Of a DNA stretch of 64,000 bases, positions 1 through 8,709 are shown in pieces. Origin of the DNA: Bacteroidetes bacterium HGW-Bacteroidetes-1 (GTDB lineage: Bacteria; Bacteroidota; Bacteroidia; Bacteroidales; F082). Both the position numbers and the translations under genes were made by a program. Position 1 is the stretch's first letter, and every line of letters begins with the position of its first letter. Under the pieces are notes generated by a model. That model saw nothing but the letters and a program-made list of their open reading frames with translations. It was not told the DNA's origin and did no database searches. The stretch spans positions 1 to 64,000 of the forward strand of contig PHDU01000022.1 in NCBI GenBank assembly GCA_002842755.1, written 5' to 3'.

Positions 1-246
1 TCAACTTGCTTCGGGATTGATCCGCTGGTTGGCCATCACCTCCATTTGCACCGGAAGTAATTAAAATTAAATTCCTTAGGTGTTTTTCAGCAGAACCTAA
101 ATGGCTGTTAATAAAGTTCGAGTACAAAGTGAGCATTCAATATCAGGTGTTTATAAAGATTTTTTACTAACATGAAAAAGTTAAGTAGTCCGCCCATAGT
201 GCTCTAACGAAAAAGCTAACAGTTGAGAAAAACCGGTAGCACATAT
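1..246. other. Gene-poor left edge
   Basis: No gene can be assigned with confidence. On the minus strand an open frame begins with ATG at 136-134 and runs off the left edge (45 codons visible, beginning MLTLYSNFIN and containing GANGGDGQPA). On the plus strand an open frame coming in from the edge stops at 58-60. Neither resembles a family I know. From 137 to 246 I see only A/T-rich sequence downstream of the activase gene, with a weak inverted repeat (gtgct/agcac) and no convincing terminator. Confidence 0.3.
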
Positions 247-1155
247 TTAACCTCCAACAGTAGCTTTGATACCAAATTCTGAAAATTTCATTATTGCGTT
301 GGCAAGTGTTTCATTTCCTGGCGCTTTAAAAGCGTCCAATAGATTTTCCTTTCCCAGTTTCAGATATTTATTCAGCGCGATGTTGTGATAGGGCAGTAGA
401 TGAACTTCTTTTCTTTCACCTTCTAATTCGCTTATGAATTTTGCTGTTTTTGAGAGGTTTTCATCCGTGTCATTTACTCCTGCAATCAATGGAATACGAA
501 TGATTATTTTTGCTCCGGCGGTGGAAAGCACTTCGAGATTATGCAAAATTTTTTCATTTTTTACTTTCGTCCACTCAAAATGCAAATCCGAATCCATCAT
601 TTTTAAATCATACAAAAAGAGATCAGTTCGTTTAGCCGCTTCAAGTAGGGTTTCGGTTTTTACATTTCCTGCTGTATCAATAGCCCTGTGAATACCTTTC
701 TTACCACATTCATCCAGAATTTCAAACAGTATTTTGGTGTGAAGCAAGGGTTCACCTCCGGAGAAAGTAACGCCTCCACCTGACTGATCGAAGAAAACCC
801 TTTCCTTTTCAATGATCTCCATAATCTCTCCAACGGACCTGCTTTTTCCTGACATCTCCATGGCTTTGGTCGGACATACCTCTGCACATTTTCCACACAA
901 GACACAAAGATCTTTATTCGTAACCAATCCATCATCCGTAAAAGCCAACGCATTTTCGGGACAAGCCTCCACGCAGCTCCCGCACCTGATACACTTAACG
1001 GGTGAATACATTTTTTCTTTTGATCCGGAAATACTTTCAGGATTATGACACCATGCGCATTGAAGGTTGCAGCCTTTGAAAAACACGACAATGCGAATAC
1101 CCGGGCCATCATTGATAGCATAGCGTTTGATATCAAAAATTAAACTTTCAAGCAT
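247..1155 (-). CDS. Glycyl-radical enzyme activating protein (radical SAM)
   Basis: Radical-SAM activase that installs the glycyl radical on the neighbouring dehydratase by hydrogen abstraction with S-adenosylmethionine. The SAM cluster motif CxxxCxxC is at Cys29, Cys33 and Cys36, followed directly by WCHNPE, typical of pyruvate-formate-lyase activase relatives. Two bacterial ferredoxin [4Fe-4S] motifs are inserted (Cys55/58/61/65 and Cys84/87/90/94), the hallmark of activases for dehydratase-type glycyl-radical enzymes rather than classical PflA. SGGEPLLH (SAM-binding GGE) and a C-terminal LLPYHNIALNKY segment are also family features. At 302 aa it is the normal length. It lies 74 bp downstream of the dehydratase on the same strand and is probably co-transcribed. 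The function as activase is near certain; its substrate enzyme is inferred from adjacency. Confidence 0.93.
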   Translation of the reverse strand: MLESLIFDIKRYAINDGPGIRIVVFFKGCNLQCAWCHNPESISGSKEKMYSPVKCIRCGSCVEACPENALAFTDDGLVTNKDLCVLCGKCAEVCPTKAMEMSGKSRSVGEIMEIIEKERVFFDQSGGGVTFSGGEPLLHTKILFEILDECGKKGIHRAIDTAGNVKTETLLEAAKRTDLFLYDLKMMDSDLHFEWTKVKNEKILHNLEVLSTAGAKIIIRIPLIAGVNDTDENLSKTAKFISELEGERKEVHLLPYHNIALNKYLKLGKENLLDAFKAPGNETLANAIMKFSEFGIKATVGG

Positions 1156-1229
1156 GATATGCTGGAGATGTTGTTAACATTTTAAGTTGTAGTTATTTTA
1201 AAAGTTTTAAAGCATTTCAATTTTTATTA

Positions 1230-3692
1230 TCAGAAAGTATCATTCTCAGTCCGCTCAATTATTTCCTGTTGAAGATCAGCATTCATATCATTAAAATAGT
1301 CGCTGTAGCCTGCCATCCTGACCAACAAATCTTTGTAATCCTCCGGACAGGCTTGCGCTGCATGAAGCGTTGCTGTATCAACCACATTGAACTGAATGTG
1401 ATGTCCACCCAAGGTAAAGTAGCTTCTGATCAGATTTCCTAATTTTTTTATATCTTCTTCTTTTCGCATCAATCCGGGCAGGAATCTTTGGTTGAGCAAT
1501 GTACCACCTGATTTTACATGATCGAGTTTTGTGAGTGATTTCACTACAGCCGACGGGCCATTCGTGTCAGCACCATGTGAAGGGGAAGTGCCATCAGATA
1601 TTGATTTTCCGGCTAAGCGACCATTTGGGGTTGCACCCATTACTTTTCCGAAATAAACATGACAGGTAGTTGAAAGCATATTCAGGTGATATTTACCGTC
1701 TGGTTTGATATTCGGCTGCCCATCAATGATAGCCACAAGGTCATTATAAACCTGAACTGCAATGGTATCCGCATAATCATCATCATTGCCAAAAAAGGGT
1801 GTGCGATTTATAATGGTCTGCCGGAGCACCTCTTCACCTTCAAAATTCTTTAAAACTGCATTTAAAAACTTTTCAAGACCAATTGTTTTATTTTCAAAAA
1901 CATGTTTTTTAAGGGCCGACAAACTATCGGTTACAGTCCCAAGGCCGCAGCATTGTATGTAGCTCGTGTTATATCGCGGACCGCCATTATAATAGTCTTT
2001 TCCCTTTTGGATACAATCTTCTATCACAACTGATAAGAATGGGGCAGGGGCATATTTTGCGAACATCCGATCGATATAGTTACTTACCCTCATTTTTTGG
2101 TCAACAATATAATGGAGTTGTTTAAAAAATGCATCATAAAGGTCACTGAATGTTGTAAAGTTTTTTGGATCACCTGTTTTTATGCCAACTATTTTTCCTG
2201 TTATTGGATTTATTCCATTGTTGAGTGTGATCTCCAGAATTTTTGGAACGTTCAGATAACCTGTAAGTAAGTATGCTTCTTTTCCAAAAGCACCCACTTC
2301 AATACATCCGCTGCAACCTCCTTCCCGGGCATCGTTCAGCGATTTGCCCTGACGCATAAGTTCTAAAATATAGATGTCCGGGTTAAAAACTGAGGGATAG
2401 CCATGCCCTTGTCTGATAACTTTCGTTGCTGCATGTAGAAACTTATCGGGCGTTTTCGCGCTGATGTGAACAGAGTTTCCGGGCTGTAAAATGTGCAGCT
2501 CTTCAATTACTTCAAGCATGATGTACGAAACATCACTTGTCCCATCAGAACCATCCGATTTCAGACCTCCGATATTGATATTTGTAAAATCATTGTATGT
2601 TCCACTTTCACTGGCTGTAATTCCCACTTTTGGAGGAGCGGGATGATTGTTCACTTTTATCCAGAAGCAGGACAATAATTCTTTCGCTTTATCACGGGTA
2701 AGCGTGCCTTCTGCAATTTCTTTCTCATAAAATGGAGCAAGATGCTGGTCAAAATGGCCCGGATTCATGGCATCCCAGCCATTTAACTCAGTGATAGTTC
2801 CCAGATGCACAAACCAATACATTTGTATGGCTTCCCAAAAATTTTCCGGGGCATACGCCGGAATCCTGCGACATATTTTTGCAATGTCGTTTAGCTCAGC
2901 CTTTCTTTTTAAATCATTGGTTTCAGATGCGAGATTTTCAGCTAAAGCAGCATGGCGTTCAGCAAAGACAATAACCGCATCGCAAGATATGTCCATAGCT
3001 TTCCACTGTTCTGCCTTATCGGTCGCTTCCGGATCGTTCAGGTAATCCAGCCTGGCCATTTTATTTGCAATTTCATTTTTGAAATCCAGCATCCCTTTAT
3101 GGTAAATCTTGCCATCCAGACTTGTATGTCCCGGAGCACGTTGTTCCATAAACTCAGTAAATAAACCGGCTTCATAAGCAGCCTTCCATTCATGGGGTAC
3201 ATGGGAAAATATTCGTTCACGCATTGTTTTACCTTGCCAGTATGGAATAACTTTCTTTTCGTAGAGGTCGATGTCGGACTGACTGATGGTATAACGTTGC
3301 ATTTCACGTGTATTGAGTACGTGGAAATCTTCAACGCTATGGCAGGTCAACTCAGGAAAAGTTGGGACGGATTTGGGTTTTGGGCCACGTTCTGCCACAA
3401 TCAATTCGTGTTCACCCAGATAAATCGTTTTTTTTTGGCAATGATTCAGAAAATTCAATGCTCTCATCACAGGAGTTGAAAACTTACCATAATTTTCCTT
3501 GTAAAATTCTGTTTCGTGCAATGCACGTTCAATTGAGAGAGATGGTTCAGTTTCAACGCTTATTTTACGCAATTTTTGAATTCGCTCATTCATTCCCGGC
3601 CCAATAGTATTGCGCTCCTTCGTATAAAAATTACCTTCTGAAGTAGCCGCTCTTTCAGGTGCAACTGTATGCGTTTTAATTTTTTCAAACAT
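1230..3692 (-). CDS. hypD: Glycyl-radical dehydratase, HypD-like (trans-4-hydroxy-L-proline dehydratase)
   Basis: Glycyl-radical enzyme of 820 aa. The catalytic thiyl cysteine with its paired glutamate is in GGCSGCIEVG (Cys463, Glu465), and the radical glycine is Gly795 in RMAGYSDYF, 26 residues from the C-terminus. EFMEQRAPGHT, NQRFLPG, the segment after the catalytic loop (GKEAYLLTGY) and the GYSDYF ending match what I remember of Clostridioides HypD, which dehydrates trans-4-hydroxy-L-proline to pyrroline-5-carboxylate. It is distinct from PFL (single Cys, no Glu) and less like glycerol or choline enzymes. No proC-type reductase, the usual partner, is visible nearby. The first 33 residues exceed the clostridial protein; Met34 (codon at 3593-3591) is an alternative start. 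An extra Cys460 three residues before the active cysteine is unusual. The activase is next downstream. Family is certain, substrate probable. Confidence 0.8.
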   Translation of the reverse strand: MFEKIKTHTVAPERAATSEGNFYTKERNTIGPGMNERIQKLRKISVETEPSLSIERALHETEFYKENYGKFSTPVMRALNFLNHCQKKTIYLGEHELIVAERGPKPKSVPTFPELTCHSVEDFHVLNTREMQRYTISQSDIDLYEKKVIPYWQGKTMRERIFSHVPHEWKAAYEAGLFTEFMEQRAPGHTSLDGKIYHKGMLDFKNEIANKMARLDYLNDPEATDKAEQWKAMDISCDAVIVFAERHAALAENLASETNDLKRKAELNDIAKICRRIPAYAPENFWEAIQMYWFVHLGTITELNGWDAMNPGHFDQHLAPFYEKEIAEGTLTRDKAKELLSCFWIKVNNHPAPPKVGITASESGTYNDFTNINIGGLKSDGSDGTSDVSYIMLEVIEELHILQPGNSVHISAKTPDKFLHAATKVIRQGHGYPSVFNPDIYILELMRQGKSLNDAREGGCSGCIEVGAFGKEAYLLTGYLNVPKILEITLNNGINPITGKIVGIKTGDPKNFTTFSDLYDAFFKQLHYIVDQKMRVSNYIDRMFAKYAPAPFLSVVIEDCIQKGKDYYNGGPRYNTSYIQCCGLGTVTDSLSALKKHVFENKTIGLEKFLNAVLKNFEGEEVLRQTIINRTPFFGNDDDYADTIAVQVYNDLVAIIDGQPNIKPDGKYHLNMLSTTCHVYFGKVMGATPNGRLAGKSISDGTSPSHGADTNGPSAVVKSLTKLDHVKSGGTLLNQRFLPGLMRKEEDIKKLGNLIRSYFTLGGHHIQFNVVDTATLHAAQACPEDYKDLLVRMAGYSDYFNDMNADLQQEIIERTENDTF

Positions 3693-3745
3693 GAGATTTT
3701 TTTTAACTGTTTTTCAGGATAACGACAAACACACAATTCAAAAGT

Positions 3746-3765
3746 CCATGAAAACGATTTCATGG
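3746..3765. promoter_or_regulatory. LacI-type operator palindrome upstream of hypD-like gene
   Basis: The sequence CCATGAAA-ACGA-TTTCATGG is an inverted repeat with eight perfectly paired bases on each side and a central CG inside AAnCGnTT, the hallmark of LacI/GalR-family operators. It lies 54 bp upstream of the glycyl-radical enzyme start codon (minus strand). The position suits repression of the hypD-activase pair. No LacI-family regulator is encoded in the window, so the regulator is unknown. Confidence 0.7.
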
Positions 3766-4186
3766 AACCATTTTCAATCACTTCAGTGTTTTTAAACAGA
3801 AAAATTCGAATTATAAAACATCAGGCATTCAAACAAACGTCTGTATGTTTTTGTAAGGGTGGGAATGTAAGCTACTGTTTCCATGAATCTCCTGCTTTGT
3901 CTGGATTAAAGTCATATGTGACTTTAAGAAGTACCACAAAAATACTATAAATACACGCTCATGAATAGCAAGTCAATTATTTAGAATTTATTTAAATACG
4001 GATTTATTTGCTTGTTATAAAGCACTTTATTAAAAACTTAATCACTATTTACTTTAGAGATTAATTGATTTCAAATGAATTTTAAGCGATTTAGTTCTGC
4101 TCAAATGATGAGCTCCTATTTATCATCTGAACATAAAAATGGACAGAATATTCTTCTTTAAAACTGGTAAATCAGTTCATTTTCTG

Positions 4187-4194
4187 TAAGTTTG
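4187..4194 (+). promoter_or_regulatory. Candidate -7 box of tkt promoter
   Basis: TAAGTTTG fits the Bacteroidota -7 consensus TAnnTTTG and lies 57 bp before the transketolase start codon. I do not see a clear -33 TTTG at the expected spacing, so this is a motif match only. Confidence 0.35.
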
Positions 4195-4250
4195 CTTTTT
4201 TAAAAGTAAGAAAGAAAAAATATTTTAATTCATTGATTAACAGGTAATTC

Positions 4251-6299
4251 ATGCATAAAGACATTTCCACAATTGCTGCAGACAACATTCGTATTCTTGC
4301 AGCTGCTATGGTTGAAAAAGCAAAATCAGGACATCCTGGAGGAGCGATGGGAGGGGCTGATTTTATTCACATCCTAAACACTGAGTTTCTTAAATATGAT
4401 CCTTCAGACATGGGCTGGCATCTCCGCGATCGTTTTTTCCTTGATCCCGGACACATGTCTCCTATGTTGTATTCAGTTTTAGCCTTGTCAGGAAACTATT
4501 CCATGGATGACCTGAAAAACTTTAGGCAATGGGGAAGCTGCACTCCCGGTCACCCTGAAGTTGACAAAATGCGTGGAGTGGAGAATACATCTGGCCCGCT
4601 TGGTCAGGGTCACACCATGGCAGTTGGTGCTGCTATTGCAGAACGGTTCCTCTGTGCCCGTTTTGGTGAATGGATGTCGCATAAAACTTTTGCCTACATT
4701 TCTGATGGAGGAGTTCAGGAAGAGATATCTCAGGGAGCAGGACGAATTGCCGGCTTTTTAGGACTGAGCAATCTCATCATGTTTTACGATTCAAACGATA
4801 TACAGCTTTCTACTGAAACCAATGCAGTAACGGCTGAAGATACAGCCATGAAATACAGATCATGGAATTGGAATGTACTCACCATAAATGGGAACAATGC
4901 CAATGAAATACGCAAAGCACTCGATGATGCTATTACTGAAAAGGATCGCCCAACCCTGATTATTGGAAAAACAATCATGGGAAAAGGTGCTTTAAAAGAG
5001 GATGGTAGTGAATTTGAACGTAAAGTTTCAACGCATGGAATGCCTCTTGGTGAAGCAGGAGCTTCATTTGAAAAGACAATTGAAAATTTAGGCGGAAATC
5101 CAAAAGACCCTTTTGCCATTTTTCCTGAGGTGGCTGAATTTTATCAAAATTCAACAAAACAAAAAAGGGAAGAAGCAGCGAAACGAAAGACAAACCAAAA
5201 AGAATGGGAAAAATTAAAACCTGATTTGGCATCAAAACTTGAGATTTTTCTTTCCGGCAAACTTCCAAAACTGGATTTTGAATCTATCGTTCAAAAAGAG
5301 GAAATCGCCACACGGGCTGCATCTTCTGCTGTTTTATCCTATTTGGCAATGAATCTTGACAATATTATTGTGTCTTCAGCCGACCTGGCAAATAGCGATA
5401 AAACAGATGGTTTTCTGAAAAATACCAAACAATTTAAAAAAGGAGATTTTACAGGAGCATTTTTGCAGGCAGGCGTGAGTGAGTTAACGATGGCAGCAAT
5501 CAGCAATGGTATTGCTTTACATGGTGGAGTCTGGGCAGTTTGTGCCACATTCTTTGTTTTCAGTGATTATATGAAACCGGCAGTACGACTTTCAGCATTG
5601 ATGGGATTACCGGTCAAATTTATCTGGTCGCATGATGCTTTTAGGGTAGGAGAGGATGGCCCAACACATCAACCTGTTGAACAAGAGGCTCAAATCCGAT
5701 TATTGGAAAAAATGAAAAATCATCAAGGTCAGATGAGCCTTCTTGCTTTGCGCCCTGCTGATGCCTATGAAACTTCAGTAGCATGGAAAATGGCATTGGA
5801 AAATACACAAACTCCTACTGCACTTATCTTGTCGCGGCAGAACATTGAAGACTTGCCTACGAAGGATGGTTTATCTAAATATCAAAATGCATTGCAGGCC
5901 CAGAAAGGTGCTTATATTGTGCTTGATAGTAAATCAAAACCCAACGTTGTTTTAGTGGCAAGTGGCTCTGAGGTTTCAACGCTGATTGAAGGAGCAAAAC
6001 TGCTTTCTTCCGAAAAGAATTTGAATGTGAGGGTGGTGTCAGTAATTTCTGAAGGCCTCTTCCGTCAGCAGGACAAACAATACCAAATTGATGTTATCCC
6101 TCATGACGTGCCCGTGTTTGGACTTACCGCAGGGTTGCCCGTAACGCTGGCTGGTTTGGTTGGAAACAGAGGAAAAATATGGGGTCTTGAACATTTTGGG
6201 TATTCAGCACCAGCAAAAGTTTTGAATGAAAAGTTTGGCTTCAACGGAAAAAATGTTTTCAATCAGGTAGTTGAAATGCTTGAGCATTTTAAAAAATAG
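4251..6299 (+). CDS. tkt: Transketolase
   Basis: Single-chain transketolase of 682 aa, the usual length. It transfers two-carbon ketol units between pentose-phosphate sugars in the cytoplasm, using thiamine diphosphate and a divalent metal. Visible family motifs: AKSGHPGGAMGGADF near the N-terminus, GPLGQGHTMAVGAAIAE, the cofactor-binding SDGGVQEE followed by FYDSNDIQL, and FRVGEDGPTHQPVEQ in the pyrimidine-binding domain, with the conserved His in GHPG. Domain order is the standard PP, Pyr, C-terminal. The cofactor motif reads SDGG where many transketolases have GDGE; the glycine pair is kept, so activity is expected. It is a monocistronic gene: a divergent gene lies upstream and a hairpin terminator starts about 50 bp after the stop codon. 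No sign of transfer or damage. Confidence 0.95.
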   Translation: MHKDISTIAADNIRILAAAMVEKAKSGHPGGAMGGADFIHILNTEFLKYDPSDMGWHLRDRFFLDPGHMSPMLYSVLALSGNYSMDDLKNFRQWGSCTPGHPEVDKMRGVENTSGPLGQGHTMAVGAAIAERFLCARFGEWMSHKTFAYISDGGVQEEISQGAGRIAGFLGLSNLIMFYDSNDIQLSTETNAVTAEDTAMKYRSWNWNVLTINGNNANEIRKALDDAITEKDRPTLIIGKTIMGKGALKEDGSEFERKVSTHGMPLGEAGASFEKTIENLGGNPKDPFAIFPEVAEFYQNSTKQKREEAAKRKTNQKEWEKLKPDLASKLEIFLSGKLPKLDFESIVQKEEIATRAASSAVLSYLAMNLDNIIVSSADLANSDKTDGFLKNTKQFKKGDFTGAFLQAGVSELTMAAISNGIALHGGVWAVCATFFVFSDYMKPAVRLSALMGLPVKFIWSHDAFRVGEDGPTHQPVEQEAQIRLLEKMKNHQGQMSLLALRPADAYETSVAWKMALENTQTPTALILSRQNIEDLPTKDGLSKYQNALQAQKGAYIVLDSKSKPNVVLVASGSEVSTLIEGAKLLSSEKNLNVRVVSVISEGLFRQQDKQYQIDVIPHDVPVFGLTAGLPVTLAGLVGNRGKIWGLEHFGYSAPAKVLNEKFGFNGKNVFNQVVEMLEHFKK

Positions 6300-6350
6300 A
6301 ATTGTTGTTGATATTTTACATTTTAAAAAGCAAAATCTCTACCTTTTATA

Positions 6351-6379
6351 AAGTTCGTCATTGGCGGACTTTTTTTTTT
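6351..6379 (+). terminator. Rho-independent terminator after tkt
   Basis: AAGTTCG (6351-6357) pairs with CGGACTT (6365-6371) across a seven-base loop, with one G-T wobble, and runs straight into a tract of about ten T residues. It is placed 50 bp after the transketolase stop. Confidence 0.8.
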
Positions 6380-6457
6380 GCCAGACCCGTTTATGATCTA
6401 AATTCTTTGCTTCAGGATTTTGTCCATTTCAAGTAAAGATACCTTTCAAAAAAATAA

Positions 6458-6488
6458 TTGTTTTCGGTAGTATTGTATTATATCTTTG
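6458..6488 (+). promoter_or_regulatory. Bacteroidota promoter of the receptor/signalling operon
   Basis: TTG at 6458-6460, a 20-bp spacer, and TATCTTTG at 6481-6488 (exact TAnnTTTG). Transcription would begin near 6495, leaving an untranslated leader of about 200 bases before the start chosen for the receptor (6700). This is the only good promoter I see before the run of genes ending at 19739. Confidence 0.6.
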
Positions 6489-6699
6489 CGATGAAGCCTG
6501 GTCTTATTTTTGAATTTTTTTTGCATTGATAACAGGCTCCATTTTTTTCGGGTCAAACCAGACACTAAAAAACATGGAAACGGTAAGTCGAAACGAATTA
6601 CTTGTTATAAAATCAACCGACTATTGTTCAGATGAATTTAATTTTCCATTGATTCAAAATGGAATCAACTTTATGGCAAGCGTTCCATTCAGCTTACCC

Positions 6700-8697
6700 A
6701 TGCATTTCATTTCAATTATTCAGAAACGTTTAACTACAATCAAGATAAGCTGTTTTATTGGGATATATTGCCTTATTTTATTTTCAAATCCATGTTTTGC
6801 GCAATCAGATAGTCTAAGTGTTTACGATTTGAATTTGAGTCAATTATCTAAGTTAAAAATAACATCTGCTTCAAAAATTACTCAGAATATAAGCGAAATA
6901 CCCTCTACTGTTTTTGTGATAACTGCTGAAGAAATAAAAGAAAGGGGATATTTTACACTTGAAGAGGCCCTGTCGGACCTTCCTGGTTTTCAGTTCAGAA
7001 ATATACTTGGTATTAACAGCTATGTTTTTCAACGGGGTATTCCCAGTCAAAACAATCTCACTTTGGTGCTGATTGATGGTATTCAGGTGAACGAATTAAA
7101 TTCGGGTGGTTTTTATGCCGGCGCACAATACAACCTGTTTAATGTTGAGCGCATTGAGATCATTTATGGTCCGTCATCAGTAGCTTATGGCACGAACGCA
7201 ATGTCGGGAGTTATTAATATTATCACAAAAAAGCCAATCAAAAATTCAACAGAATTGAAAGCATTGGCTGGTACTTTCAATACCTTTGAAGGTGATACAA
7301 AGTATAGCTATGTCAATGAAAAACAAAAATTTGGTGTGCTGGCTTCAGGTATGTTTAAAATGTCGGACAAGGCAAATCTGAAAGGCCGTGAGGGAGATAA
7401 TAACTGGACCCATTTGATGGATAACTTTGAGAATGATTATACGGTTGATTTAAAAATTCAATATAAGGATTTTGTTTTTGGCACGAATTATCTTTATAAA
7501 AGTACATCAACTGCAACTTCGATAAAATCAGTGGATTCAGATTTCAGGGACTATGGCACTTCCTGGAACATTCGGTTTATCAATAATTTTTTGAAATTCA
7601 ATAAGAACTTAACCGAAAAGCTCAATTATTCAGCAGTTTTATACAACCGCAATGCAACAGTTCTCAGCAATACTATTTATTATGTTGTTGATACCGCTCA
7701 AATCGGTTATTTCAGACCCAATAATTTGATAGGATTTGAAAATATCCTGAATTACGACTTCAATCGCTTTTTTTCTTTAACAGGTGGCATGTCATTCGAG
7801 TCTGAGCGTTTATCTGAAAAAAATACTTTTTCTTACAGTGATTCGCCTTTGGTAAAACCTCCAACACCAGAGAAACCCACCATGGTTGACAACAACCTCA
7901 TCAGTCTTTTTATTGAGCCGCGATTCACCATTTTTAATAATCTTTATCTTTCAGGTGGTGCACGTTTTGATCAGAGCAGTGTCTATGATCAGGTTTTGAC
8001 ACCACGTGCCGGGCTGAGCTATATTTTTCGTAAGCAATTGTTGAGATTATCCTATGCAGAAGCGTTCAGAGCGCCTAAACCCTGGGACTATACGGATGGA
8101 CTGGGCAATAAAAGCCTGCTTCCGGAAACGATGAAATCAACAGAGGCGGCAGCCTCATTTTCAATTAAAGACAATTATAAGATTGATTTGATAGGTTATA
8201 AAAGCAGGCTCATCCATGCTATCATTAAAGAGGAGGTTGAGGGTGGTTATAAATGGATTAACAGCGGCAAAATAACTACCACCGGGATGGAATTCTATTT
8301 ACGGTATATTTCTAAAAAATTTAAATCGTCTGTAAACTATACCCTTACTATAAGTGAGAATGAATCAGGAGAATTGGTGCCTGAAATAAGCAAACACAGT
8401 GGCAATGCAAATGTAACCTATACCTTAGACAAGAATTTTGTATTCAATGTACGAGCAAGCTATATTGGAAAAAGAGAAAACCCGAAAATGATTGAAACAA
8501 CGAACAGCAGATTTTTGGATTCTTATTTAATTTTTCATGGTGCCATTTCATTTCTCCAGTACAAAGGCTTTGACGCACAGTTAATGTTAAAAAATATTTT
8601 TAACAAAGAATATTATCACACTTCAAACAGAGAGCCCGACAGGTATCGCCAACCTCAGCGTACGATCATGCTATCAATAGGTTATAAAATGAATTAA
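6700..8697 (+). CDS. TonB-dependent outer-membrane receptor
   Basis: TonB-dependent receptor of 665 aa with the chosen start. A signal peptide (hydrophobic core ISCFIGIYCLILF, cleavage after NPCFA) begins the protein, which fixes ATG 6700; an in-frame ATG at 6673 and a TTG at 6526 are upstream alternatives but would push the signal peptide inside. The plug domain follows (STVFVITAEEIKERGY, LDLPGF-type LSDLPGFQFR, RIEIIYGPSSVAYGTNAMSGVINIITKKP), then a 22-strand barrel pattern ending LKNIFNKEYYHTSN and RTIMLSIGYKMN. There is no carboxypeptidase-like N-domain and no SusD partner, so it is not a SusC; it is closer to vitamin or siderophore receptors, but the ligand is not readable. It lies 12 bp upstream of a YfiR-domain sensor kinase, suggesting the two work together. 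Confidence 0.9.
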   Translation: MHFISIIQKRLTTIKISCFIGIYCLILFSNPCFAQSDSLSVYDLNLSQLSKLKITSASKITQNISEIPSTVFVITAEEIKERGYFTLEEALSDLPGFQFRNILGINSYVFQRGIPSQNNLTLVLIDGIQVNELNSGGFYAGAQYNLFNVERIEIIYGPSSVAYGTNAMSGVINIITKKPIKNSTELKALAGTFNTFEGDTKYSYVNEKQKFGVLASGMFKMSDKANLKGREGDNNWTHLMDNFENDYTVDLKIQYKDFVFGTNYLYKSTSTATSIKSVDSDFRDYGTSWNIRFINNFLKFNKNLTEKLNYSAVLYNRNATVLSNTIYYVVDTAQIGYFRPNNLIGFENILNYDFNRFFSLTGGMSFESERLSEKNTFSYSDSPLVKPPTPEKPTMVDNNLISLFIEPRFTIFNNLYLSGGARFDQSSVYDQVLTPRAGLSYIFRKQLLRLSYAEAFRAPKPWDYTDGLGNKSLLPETMKSTEAAASFSIKDNYKIDLIGYKSRLIHAIIKEEVEGGYKWINSGKITTTGMEFYLRYISKKFKSSVNYTLTISENESGELVPEISKHSGNANVTYTLDKNFVFNVRASYIGKRENPKMIETTNSRFLDSYLIFHGAISFLQYKGFDAQLMLKNIFNKEYYHTSNREPDRYRQPQRTIMLSIGYKMN

Positions 8698-8709
8698 CAA
8701 TACAAACCC

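Larger units (their letters stand above)
3693..4250. other. Divergent intergenic region between hypD-like gene and tkt
   Basis: This 558-bp stretch holds no convincing gene. It separates two divergently transcribed genes and contains the operator palindrome near its left end and a possible tkt promoter near its right end. The middle (about 3900-4140) is A/T-rich with no structure I can support. Short open frames here lack any family resemblance. Confidence 0.6.

Noticed and set aside
1-136. Minus-strand open frame running off the left edge
   Set aside because: It has an ATG and 45 open codons but no recognisable family or ribosome site; too short to call as a gene.
4083-4092. AAGCGATT as a possible LacI-type core before tkt
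   Set aside because: It fits the eight-base AAnCGnTT core but its flanks are not palindromic, unlike the site at 3746-3765.
6700-8697. SusC identity for the TonB receptor
   Set aside because: No carboxypeptidase-like N-terminal domain, too short for SusC, and no SusD gene follows.
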